The notes under the pieces are model-generated. The model was given only the letters and a program-made list of their open reading frames with translations. It made no database searches and was not told the DNA's origin. A DNA stretch of 64,000 bases from Leucaena leucocephala (Eukaryota > Streptophyta > Magnoliopsida > Fabales > Fabaceae), in contig CM073558.1 in the NCBI GenBank assembly GCA_037074615.1, forward strand, positions 6,563,501-6,627,500. Direction: 5' to 3'. Shown piece by piece: positions 34,006 to 44,999 of the stretch. The translations under genes were made by a program, and so were the position numbers. Every line of letters starts with the position of its first letter. Within the stretch, counting starts at the first letter, position 1.

Positions 34006-35004
34006 CTGAATTAGGGTGAAGTTGACTGACTCAGCACAACTAATCTAAATATAAGCTTTTGATTTTACTCACTCTAATCTGACATGTATGAACTAATTGA
34101 GATATTTATTTTGGTATTAAATATATTTAGATTTTTTTTAAAGTATCCCATTGTACATGTTAAGGAAATGTTTTCATATTGGAGTAGTTTCTATTGCAAA
34201 TTATTAGAGGGCTAATCTCAAGTGAACTAACAATTTTTTCTTATAAATAATAACTAATTAAATTAATTTAAGAAGGATTTGATCTCTTCCTACTTTAGCT
34301 GTTCAATGGATTATGAACTAAAATTGTTTTTTAAGCTTTTTTTTGTTAATATAATATTTGATCTTATTTTCAAATGAAAAAACAGATACAATGATTTAAA
34401 ATAAAATTGAAGGATGCAAATCCACTGTAACATTATTTCTGCCAAACAATGCAAAAGATTTATATTGAAAATTCTGTAGGTAATCCCTTTTTCCTTCTTG
34501 TTTTGGTTTTTGGCTGAATTGCTACCAAACTAAATCAACCAAAACAAAACAAATAAAATGTCTACTTGCATCGTTAGGGGTTCTTGTAATTTGTTGCTTA
34601 AACGACATACACTGTAATTAAATAAAGGGTAAAAGTATACCAACACTCTAAATTAATTTTAGTAGTATAATTAGCTAATTAAGTTATATAAGGATGCAGT
34701 TAATACCTTAAAGTATTTTTTTTTATACATTTAGCACCCTTCATTAACATATCTCAAACTTTTGTCTAAAACCCTTACCAGGTATCTAGTTTTAGAATTC
34801 ATAGCTACCTCTTCTAGTATATGTCTCCTCTAGAGATCGAACTCAAAACTTAGATGAATCTAATAAAGCCTTATACTACTAAACTAACTCTATATTATTA
34901 TCAATAAGAGTAATTTTAAAAAATAAATATAAAAAATAAGTATTATATTTATGATCAAAATTAATCTAATTAGATACTACATTAATTACTAGAAGAGTAT
35001 AGTA
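34006..35004. other. Spacer between the DEFL copies
   Basis: AT-rich DNA without recognisable gene. Similarity between the two DEFL copies stops near 34005 (promoter side of A) and starts again near 35005 (intron side of B). Exon 2 of copy B should lie here and was not found. Confidence 0.6.
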
Positions 35005-35205
35005 TCTGCGGTGAACTTTTTAGTAAAACAAATCATCATTAAATCATTGAGGGGGGGGAAAATCACATTTTCCATCTTTCTGTGAAAAATAGACCTTACA
35101 TTTGAAAGATAGACATCACATGTAAATGTCCTTCAATCCTTAGTGAAGCAAGGATATTTGCAACCTTGTGAAGAAATTTTACTATTCAGATCATATTTGT
35201 AACAA

Positions 35206-35583
35206 TGGCTACGTTTGATAAGATGTAAGAGTGTTTTTATAAAATAAAATTAAGTTAAAAATAGTCTTTAAAAATTTGTTTCATATGATAGAAATAAGTA
35301 TATAGTTGATATTTTTTTAATAATCTATAGTAAAATAGTCTAAAATATTTTTTACAACTTTTAAAAGGTTAAAATTATCTATAAATTTTATAATTTAAAG
35401 TAAAATAGTCTAAAATATTTTATTTCTACTTCTATCATCTTATTTTTTAATTTTTTTATAAAATTTAAATGATCCAAAATATTAAAAATATAAATAAAAG
35501 TAGCTTTTATTATACCAAACAAAAAAATCATATTTATACTTTTATTTTTCTATTTCTACTTCCAAACTTCTAAATATTTCCTA
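35206..35583. mobile_element. AT-rich insertion in the DEFL copy B intron
   Basis: Copy A reads GAACAATATGAGTTTGAC (near 22830), whereas copy B has about 378 bp between AACAAT and ATGAGTTTGAC. It begins GGCTACGTTTGATAAGAT and near its end has TTATACCAAAC, weakly inverse. Probably a MITE; family unknown. Confidence 0.4.
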
Positions 35584-35866
35584 TGAGTTTGACGTGGTCA
35601 AAAACTCAATTTTTTGAAGGAAAAAAAAGATCTCAAGGCGATTTGAAGATTAATGCAACAGTCGACAACTATTTTGTTTTGACGTTAAATCTTTATCATT
35701 CATTTTAATTTTAAATATTTATCATTTATTTTTATTTTTCAAAATATTTATATTTAATTTTTAGGACTCTAATTTTTACTATTAATATCTAATTAATTTT
35801 CCTCACTCCTTGAAAATCTGTCTCTCTCCTCTTCCTCTCTTTTCTCCCTTCCCTCTACATTAATGT

Positions 35867-38776
35867 TGTAATGACCCAAAAAATTATATAAATATAAAAT
35901 TATTTTAATAAATGTACATATATTATTTCTTACAGTAAAATTACAAGGTTGAGTAGTTAAAATATGAAATTACCAAACTGCCCTTCTGTCCTTTTATTTC
36001 AAAATCAGACTTCTCCCTTCTACTTCAATGACTGTGAGAGGGACAGTAGAAACAGCAGAGAAGCTTCGCGACACGTGGCCGTGGCTGTGGCTGCTGCATC
36101 TTCCTCCTTCTAATCGTCCGCGCTAGTGCCGCCGGTGACTGTCGCCGTTCTGATGCTCTTCTCCACTGTTCAGATCTTGGCCGTGGGAGGAAGATAGGAG
36201 TGTCTACAGTGTCTCCTTGTTCTGTCTGCTGTTGCCGTCGGACCTGATACCTCTAGCGCCGTCGACGGACGTGCTGTTGTTGTGGTCACGAGCTGTCGTT
36301 GGTGGCGCTGTTGACGTGCGTTGTTGCTGCTGTCACCGCTGTCAAGTGTCTCCATTGCACTGTAGCGGCTCGACCTCTGGCCTCTTTCTCCAGTGTAGTT
36401 CAATGTGAGAGAGTGGTAAGTGATGGATCTTTCTTTTTTTCCCTGGGTTGTTCAAGGCTGTGAGCTGTGTGGTGATGAGAGACCGTCTTCACCTGGAGGT
36501 GTGTGTGTGCGAGTGATTTCTGTGTACTGTAGCTACCGTGAATAAGTAACAGGGTGTTGGACTCTGTTTGACATATAAATATACATATGGTGCTGCAGGA
36601 AGGAAAATAGAAAGAGAGGAAACAGAAGCGTGTCGTCTGTGTTGGGCTTTTGGGTTGAGTAGGAATGATATACATGTGTATGCATAGGCTTGCTATGTGT
36701 GGTAAGTTTCCTCAACTTCTCTTCACCATTTTTCCAGCGAGATGTATCGTTATGGTTTTGTGTACTGCATCAAAGAAAAAAAACAAAGAGAGAAGAATAG
36801 TGGACGTTGTGTGTGGTGAATGTTGCTGCTGTAAATATATATATACATGTATAGGCTGCTGTTGTATAAGTTAAATGGCATATATATATATGTGTATATA
36901 TATGGTGCTGCTGTTATGATTTAGCTTGGAAAAAAGAGAAAAAGAAAAGAAGAAAAGGAAGGGAGGACGCTGCAGCATATACATGTATATGTATCTGCTG
37001 ATACATTTTTGGTTGGGAAAAAAAAAAGAAAGAGGAAGAAGGAATCCGTGTTGTCGTGAGGGAGTAGAAGAAATGATATTGCAACATATATGTTTATATA
37101 TAGACATGTATATGTATATGTATGTATGAGTGTGCTCCTCAAATGGGGGAAATTTTCCATATTTGATGATGAGTCTAGAGAGGTGTTAAAGATAACAAAT
37201 TTAAGCTATAAATGAAATTGGGTAGGCACTTTTGAAATTAAGTATGGTTATAAAGTTTGAAAATTTTTAAAGTCAAAGGTTGTGATTTTTCATATTTTAA
37301 GTGTTATAAAGAAAATAGTATTTGGTACAAAAAGAGATTGAATGATATTCATTGAAACTTAAAGTAAGAGTAGTTATATCAAAATATCGTAATTAAGTGA
37401 ATAACGTCCCATAAAAATTATATTTTTATTAATAATTTGTTATTTAAAATATTCTATTTAAAATATTAAACTTTTAAGTATGATTTTCTAAAGACATGAT
37501 TATATGATTTAATGATTTTAAATTATATTATTAATATTTATTTTCATTTAGTTCATTATATGATTATGTTTACTTATGAAATCGAATAAAGAAAAGTTTT
37601 GAAAAAGATTGTTTAAAATGTTATATTTAATTGATTTCTTCAATGAAATATTATTACATAAATTTTATTATTTGAATAATTGTTCCATATACTTTAAATA
37701 AATCTCTTGATATTTTATTTAAAATGTTCATGCTGGGGTTTTGCAATTTTGAAGTATTCTTAGTGAAGATTATTGCATTAGAAAGTGTTATAATCATTAA
37801 ATGCCAAAATGAACCTCACGCATACTGGAAAGGTTTTCAGAAAGGATTTAATACATAACGTTAGTTATTAACAACAGTATTGTTAATCCTTATTGTACTA
37901 TAGTTAAATCCGAGCTCGATGGATATTCACAAGTCTAATACTCGTACTGATTATTCGTGGGATTTATTCTCGCACCTTTTTCTCATAGATATTGTACCTA
38001 CGCCTTTTATTTGTGAATCTCGTACATACACTTATTTCGTGACCTTGTGCTACATTTGATTACTTACTGTCATAGACTATGTATCAACATCTATTTTCAT
38101 GGCATCGAGTCGCGCTAAATTAGTTAGTTACTCTCGTGAACTATATATACACGCCTATTTTCATTCTGTTGAAGTTCTAAAGAAAAAAATATTGTTTTGA
38201 AAAGCTTATTTTAAATAGATTTCCTGAAATAAAATATTTTACTGGAATATTGCATTTGAATTACAAGATGTCATGATTTACATTTAAACATGTGGAAATT
38301 GTTTAATTTCACATTTTAAATTATATTTTTGGGATATTATTCATGAGTATATTATTTTAGTTTTAGATAGTACAATTGACCCTATTCCTCCAGCTGAATA
38401 GTGGAGAGTATCATTACAGATCTGAAGTATTGATTTTAGACATATATATTTATAATGTAATTATAATTTTTTGAAATAATTGTATTATATTATTGAAAGG
38501 ATAGATGCTCCACTTAGTCTATCAATAAGATTCTGGTTATTTTAAAAACGTTTATAGGTGATTTTGAAATATTCGTAGCTTGTTGTAAGATTTTTCGAAA
38601 GATCAATTATACAAAGAAAATCCTGTCAAAACTCCTACAGAAAACTTGCATTTTGATGAAAATGAAATATATATTATGATTATTGTTTCGAACATTTTAT
38701 TCAAAATTTTAAGTTTAAAGAATATAAATTTATTTATATTTTATATTAGTCACAACTCAAATTTTGAGACATAACA
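35867..38776 (+). mobile_element. Solo LTR of the gypsy 1 family, 2,910 bp, TSD AATGT
   Basis: Begins TGTAATGACCC and ends GAGACATAACA, and is flanked by perfect AATGT duplications (35862-35866 and 38777-38781). It matches the gypsy 1 LTRs at its start (TTATTTCTTACAGTA, ACAAGGTTGAGTAG), in the middle (TAACGTTAGTTATTAA) and near its end (CTATTCCTCCAGCTGAATAG). Position 36040-36420 is GC-rich and includes GACACGTGGC, a G-box/ABRE core. No internal genes. ORFs in it are LTR sequence, not genes. Confidence 0.85.
36070..36079 (+). promoter_or_regulatory. G-box/ABRE motif in the solo LTR
   Basis: GACACGTGGC contains CACGTG and matches the ABA-response element core bound by plant bZIP factors. The equivalent LTR stretches at about 23850 and 31200 have lost it. 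Function is not shown by sequence alone. Confidence 0.35.
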
Positions 38777-39190
38777 AATGTAGAGGTGGACAATTCTAGT
38801 TTTTATCTTTTGATTGACTAATTATTGCAAATTCTTGCGTTAAATACTCAAGTCTTAACTACAACCGTTGAGCATGCTAATTTTGGTTGGTGTTAAATCC
38901 TCAAATTAAAGAAGAATTGCTGATAAATTCACCTGAGATGACAATGACGAGAAGGATCAAGTTATGCGTGGATGAAATCCGGGTCATCTCTTTTATTTTT
39001 ATATTATTTATTAGATTCTATTACTAAGTATTTAATTTTGGGTTCTTAGTTGCCCTTTCCCAACAAAATCCTGGCCACTTTTACAATGAGTGAAAACAGC
39101 AGTGCAACTGTAACAGGTTAAATATAATATTGGGTGTCAATTAATCTTTGTTTTGTGTGGGTGTAAGTGTAACCATGTGAATATTAGAGG

Positions 39191-39198
39191 TTTATATA
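39191..39198 (-). promoter_or_regulatory. TATA box of DEFL copy B
   Basis: Minus-strand TATATAAA in the region conserved with the gene A promoter. The copy behind it is broken. Confidence 0.5.
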
Positions 39199-39372
39199 GG
39201 TCTCAAAGTTGATCTGAAATTTAATTCGTTCTTATATGATAAAATCAATTCCTTGTTAAGCAAAAGATACAAATAATATATTAAATATAAGTATAAATTA
39301 AATTTGTGATCTTCTTTAATTAGTTGAATATGCTATCATTAACTCGTTTATTGAAGCTTTCAAATTAAATCT

Positions 39373-40020
39373 TTATATTTCCTTAAATATTTGTTCTGTT
39401 CTTTACTTGCTGAAAGTAGTTTCAAAACTATTTCACTTGTAAGATACTTTTATGCAACTTCGTGAGTATTCTGCAATAAAAAGGAACAAATATTACTTTG
39501 AAGATAATATTAAATTCACACGCTTTAAATTTGTTTCTTAATGTTTGTTTCATTAATTCGTTTGGTCAAATTTTGGATGTGATTTGATTACAAAATTGTT
39601 GAATGAGAAATTCTACTAATCAAGGAACAAAATGTACATTGCCGAAAATAATTTTTTTTTAAAACATATATGACTAAATTTGAATTTCGAATTCGTGATT
39701 GGGGGATTATAACTATCCTGTTATTCTTTTTCGCATAATTTATTTATTTTTAATTTATCATAGTTGTTGCATCGGAGAATCCTCCAACAAAAATGTTCAA
39801 AAACTCAAGCTGGATATAGGTCTTAGGTACGTAGTAGGGTGAATCCAAAATAAATCTCTTCAATTTGACATCACAACAAAGAAAAAAATAATAAAAGTTG
39901 ATGAAAAATGAAAAAAAAATAATAAAGGTGTTTATGGGCGAAATGGAGGGGAGGAGAGGAAAAAATTAAAAGAGTTCAATTTAAAAGAAAAACACTAACA
40001 TAAAGTTAATTTAGTAATAG
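39373..40020. other. Spacer, nothing recognised
   Basis: AT-rich DNA with no ORF of note, between the end of DEFL similarity and a probable LTR start at 40021. Confidence 0.55.
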
Positions 40021-42276
40021 TGTAAAATCCCGCTAAATTTTTTTATGTCATATTTAGTAATAATATCAGATAAATAGTAAAAGTTTAAAATAAAAAGATA
40101 AATAAAGTTATAAAATTATAATAAAAAAATCTAATATAAAAGAGTAAGAAAAATTAATTGAAAATGGTTTACTCCACTTTAATTTTTTAAATCAAACCCT
40201 GAAATACCTTATAAACAGAAACCTTTGTTATGGGTAAGGGTTTTACTGGAGATTTTCTATAAACAATTTTAAATAGTTCCTTTGAAAGGCAAAGTTTGCA
40301 AGACTTCATAATACCAAAAATTTTCTTCCTTTCTACAAAGGAATGAGATTTTTTGAAAATTTAAAAATCCATAACTAAATTTTTATTTCAAAGTTAAATT
40401 TAGCTTAAATTTTAAACCTCCTTTAAAAACTTTAAACCACATAAATATTATCTCATCTATAACTAAACTAAACTTAATATTAATACCACTATTTAGCCAT
40501 CCTTGTTGATGGCACTCACATAATATATTATAACTTGCATATATATAAATGAGTTTATATATAAGTCTCACATGACTTAATCAAAAATATAATTTATTTA
40601 ATCAAAATATAAACTTCTATAAATACTCTAGCTCTAACATTCTCAAACTTCTTCTATCATTGCCATTTGCCCTTTGAGCCACTTGCCTTTGTAATAATAT
40701 TTGTTATATATTATGGGGAAAAAAGGGGAGATTCAAAGAATCTCAATAATAACATCAAACATTCATATAAATATGCCTAATTCAATAAAACATATAAAAC
40801 AAGCTATGGAAAATTTTAAACTAATATAAATATTGTCAATTATTTACAAATAGCAGAAGCAACACTTTTTCAACCAATCATTCTGGTTTCCGAGTACGTT
40901 TATCTCTTACGAGCAATCAGTCATACAAAACTATAACTATACTTTACGCACTTCAAACCATGTTTTACTTGATTCTTGTCCTTCCTTCACATGTTTTTTT
41001 AACATAATCCTTTAAATAATTTCAAAAGACATCATTCATTAAACCTTTTAGCAATGAAAACAAGCACACTTCAACCAAAAACTCATCTCAATATTAAGAT
41101 TATCACTTTATTGCCTCCAATTCTATTATAGTAGTTTAGAATAGTTTCTCAACAACACTTTTAAGCTTCAAGGCATCCTTTGAATAATTTGAAATACTTA
41201 GGAACTCAACTCATTGTTCCAAACCATAATTTAATTAGAGCCTTGAACCACAACTCAAGTGTGGTCAAAAACTTAATTCACTTAAATTTGAAAATTTTTC
41301 AGCTTGGAATTATCATTTGAACACTTGGTTCTCTTTTAAAACTTTTGGACAGCACTTATCTTAATTCTGAAAATATTTTCCAGATTTATATATAGATATT
41401 AAAATCATCCCTTAATGCCTCAACACACAATTTACTTAGCTAAAATAATTTACCGCACATAGAGGCACAAAATAAAGAACCTTGGATAAATTTTCAGCTT
41501 CAAGAATTATGATTTTATCCATGAATTCTGGAGCCTCTAAACATAGTTAATAATTTAGGATACTTATTTAACCTTTGAAAACGTCAAAACAATGAGCCAA
41601 CCTCCAGATTTCGAAAATCATTCTCCTAAATAAAACTCTTCATCTAACACTATAACTTTATAAAACAGGGAGCTTGGGTTCACAGTCAACTTTTCTAACA
41701 TCAAGCTTCAATTTTTTAGACCACCATATAACTATACTTTCAGAAAACACTTAAGTCACACATACTAAAACAACAAGCCCCTGTTTTTTTTTTTGGAAAT
41801 CCCAACCCAAAGCAAATCCAATACATGAAATCAATATAATGCATCAATCTAACTCGTTTTTTCTTTAATTTCAGAGAGCTTGAGTTTACGCAATCCAGAA
41901 CCACAAGCTCTGTTTCACAAATTATGACCCAAGACAGAGGAATCATCACATGCAACAACCAAGCTTCACGATTTAGGTTAGATTTCAAGTTAAAAAGCTT
42001 AAATCTTTGCTTATCTACACCAAATCGACACTTTTCTCACTCAAAGCCTCAACCTTGATCGGACAACCCATCCCCAAAAACGCTAAGATTGAAGAAACTG
42101 AAGATAGGAGAAGACACAGAAGGCTTACCTTAGTCAGAAACCTCTCTTTCACACACGATCTCCTCTTCCGATTACCGCTTTTAGCGGCCTCAACTCTCTC
42201 TGGTCCTTCTCGCTCTCGCTCTCACTCTCACTCTCAATTGCTCTCTCCTCCCTTTCTCTGCGATGAAGGCTAGGCA

Positions 42277-42420
42277 TAGGGGTGTGCATATGCTGGGTTG
42301 GGTAGGGCGGCGATGCCCTACCCGAAAAAACCATGGGCTGCATTTTGCAGCCCGATGCCTGGCCCTGCCCAGTAAAAGCCCTAACCAATTCGGGCTGGGC
42401 ATGCCCAAATAGTGATGTCC
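42277..42420. repeat. hAT left subterminal GC-rich repeats
   Basis: Clustered words such as GGTAGGGC, GCCCTACCC, GGCCCTGCCC and GGGCTGGGCATGCCC, unlike the surrounding AT-rich DNA. Partner of the cluster at 47690-47852. In hAT elements such subterminal repeats bind the transposase. Confidence 0.6.
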
Positions 42421-42574
42421 TGCTCATATTATAGGAAAAAAAATCTACAATTATAAATTTATAAAATAATACCATATGTCTTAAAGACTTAAAAAATAGC
42501 AACAATCAACTTAAAACAAGGCGACAATAAGATAATAATTAAAGTTTTCAAATCTATTACAATTAAAATGATCT

Positions 42575-44996
42575 TCATTCATCAGTAGTCATCATATTCT
42601 CTCTTCTAAGTGTAGCATCTATAAGAAGAAATCAAAGAAAACCTGTTACATATTATGAAGTAAAATATATAATGGAATTTATGATCTTCAAAATAAAAAA
42701 TTACCTGCAAGCTGAATGACATTTTCCGTTTCATCAAAATTATCGAACTCCCAAAGCTTGTCAGCTAAATCATTAATAGATTGGCCAGCTTGTAGCCAAA
42801 TTTGACTACAAATTAGTGCTTCTGTTATTTTGTAAGACAAAGAACTCCTGTAATGATCAACTATACGTCCCCCAGTGCTAAAAGCGGACTCAGAAGCAAC
42901 TGTAGAAACCGGAATAGCCAATACATCTCATGCCATATGGGAGAGAACTTTATATTTTTGAGAATTAGCTTTCCACCATAATAATATGTCAAACTCAGAT
43001 GCAGAAGGGATTTCATCTCTTGAGTCAGTTACAATATATCTATATAACTCAGTTTGAGGATCTGTAGAAGTTCTTATTTTCATAGATTTTAACCACTTAT
43101 GACCTGGATCCTCAGTATCATCATCATCATCAAAAGATGGCAATGAAGTTGCACTTATTGTACCTGTTGAAACAATCCTTAATTTAGTTGAAACCCTTGT
43201 AGAGTACTCATCAAACAACCGATACAAATAATCTTTAACCCTCTTCTTCATAAGTGAACATACTTCAGGATCAATGTAAAGGATGTCAAACATATGATTG
43301 ACATAGGCTAGTTTATAGCGAGGATCCAAAATTACAGCCACAAATAGTAACAGATTCATATTATCTGCTTGACCCCAATACTTGTCATACTTTGCCTGCA
43401 TACTGATGCTCATATCTCCCAAAAAATTATTAGCTCTGTTCGTAATATTCTTTTGCAATATTTTCTGAACACGTACAATCTGGTGGAAACATTCATTTGA
43501 TGTTACAGAAAGAGAGCTTGAAAATTTCAATGTAATGTCATAAAATACCTTCAAGAATTTGATAAAGATCTTAGCATTATCCCAATCATCACTAATAGGA
43601 CCAAAGAAGTCATCTTGGTTATGCCTAGCTCCACGCCAAGAGCTTGAAGTGCTTGAGCTGAAGTGGGAAATATAGTCATTATCTTCATCAAGTATCCAAT
43701 CAAATACTTTCTGAAACTTCATCGCAGCTTCCAACATCAAGTATGATGAGTTCCATCGAGTGTTTACATCAAGGCAAACAAGGCTTTTAGTGTCTATTTT
43801 TTCAGCTTTAGCCCAAGTTTTGAATTTCAAAAAGCGTGAAGGAGAAGAACGAACATATCTAACAGCACTTCGAATGGCTTCAAAACTATCCTTCATCTCT
43901 TTGATACCTTCATTAACCACCAAGTTAAGGACATGGGCATAACACCTTAATTGAATATAATCCCCATCATAAAGTAACCCTTTCCAACTCCTTAAACGCC
44001 TCTTCAGATATACCAAAGCCGTGTCATTAGCCGAGGCATTATCCATAGTTATGGTGAAGATATTTTCAATCCCCCACTGCAACAAGCATTGCTCAATAGT
44101 CTTTCCTATAGTATCACCTCTATGATTTTCAATCATAACAAAATTCAAGATCCTCTTGTGAAGCTTCCAATCCTCATCAATAAAATGTGCTGTAAAACAC
44201 ATATAATTGAAATTTTGGCATGATATCCAGCAGTCTGTGGTAAGGCAAACACGCTTAGCACTTTGTTGTAAGAATTTCTTCAATAATTTAACTTCTCCAA
44301 GATATAACTGCCACACATTCCTTCCAATTGTTGTTCTTGAAGGGATTGGAAAGCGGGGCTCAAACTCATTCAGTAATTTCTTAAATGCAGGCTTCTCAAC
44401 AATTCTGAATGGTTGCTCATCCGATATAATAAATTCAACTAAAGCTCTTCTACATCGCTTCTCATTATATAGATGTGCCACCACCGATTTTCCTTGACCA
44501 CTTGACCCCCCAGACAAGAGAGTTAACATAGATTGCCTTCTACCTGTAGTGGCCTTGTTTGAGTTTTGTTTATATTTTGGGATATGCCTCAATAAAGAAT
44601 GTGTCCCATGGCAATTTGGATTAGCCTTATAAGTCGTATGGCAATGCTTGCAAGCTGCTAAGTGCTCCCCATTAGTTTCTTCTAATGGTAATTTAACAAA
44701 GTGATCCCACACCTCTGATGTGTGCTTGGATTCTCTTTCTTTTCTCTTTGTACCCCCACCTTCAACATTTGTTTCTTGTATGACAAATTCTGTTTGTGTT
44801 TGGGTGGTGGGAGTGGGAGTATGAGAAGTAGGAGGGTGGGGAGGGGGAGGAGAGATTGTGAGGTAGGTGGAGGAGGAGGTGGAGGCGTAGGAGTATTAAG
44901 ACCTTCACTTAGTGATACATGAGAATTTTTTAAAGAGGTTGAAGTTGAAGTATCTTCAGTAGATAATGGTGAGACATTAGAAGCTTGATCGTCCAT
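42575..44996 (-). pseudogene. hAT transposase (zf-BED, RNase H-like, hAT dimerisation), one stop and one frameshift
   Basis: Start MDDQASNVSPLSTEDTSTST at 44996. A frame change occurs in a proline-rich CT/CCT repeat at about 44860-44880; the correct downstream frame reads VIQETNVEGGGTKRKERE, then the BED zinc finger (VWDHFVKL, CKHCHTTYK, HSLLRHIPKYK). Catalytic-core words LTTDCWIS (first Asp) and ITMDNASAND (second Asp) follow. The C-terminal dimerisation motif IPVSTVASESAFSTGGRIV lies just after an in-frame TGA at 42925-42927 (one C-to-T step from CGA, Arg). The last intron is 42619-42704 (donor GCAG|GTAA, acceptor TTATAG); the final exon 42575-42618 ends in MMTTDE. Length about 770 residues, Ac/DAYSLEEPER-like. 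Confidence 0.85.
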
Positions 44997-44999
44997 TTA

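Larger units (their letters stand above)
35005..39372 (-). pseudogene. Second DEFL gene copy, exon 2 missing
   Basis: Tandem duplicate of DEFL gene A. Exon 1 (complement of 38933-38987, 55 bases as in A) encodes MTRISSTHNLILLVIVIS and ends with the same CTCAG|GTGAA donor. Promoter similarity continues to about 39372. Intron similarity to A is broken by an insertion at about 35206-35583, extra DNA at 35620-35862 and a solo LTR at 35867-38776. No cysteine-rich exon is found downstream. Relative to A, about 75 bp are inserted between AAATCC words (38975-38980 and about 39048-39053); this separates the original start (now GTG) from the signal peptide and supplies a new ATG. Hence a pseudogene. 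Confidence 0.65.

Noticed and set aside
34006..35004. Search for exon 2 of DEFL copy B
   Set aside because: No CxC or repeated Cys pattern was found on the minus strand here, so copy B is called incomplete.
36217..37160. Cluster of overlapping ORFs on both strands
   Set aside because: They lie in the GC-rich part of a solo LTR with perfect target duplication; frames are mutually overlapping and show no domain.
44722..44922. Glycine-rich + strand ORF
   Set aside because: Complement of the proline-rich N-terminal part of the hAT transposase.
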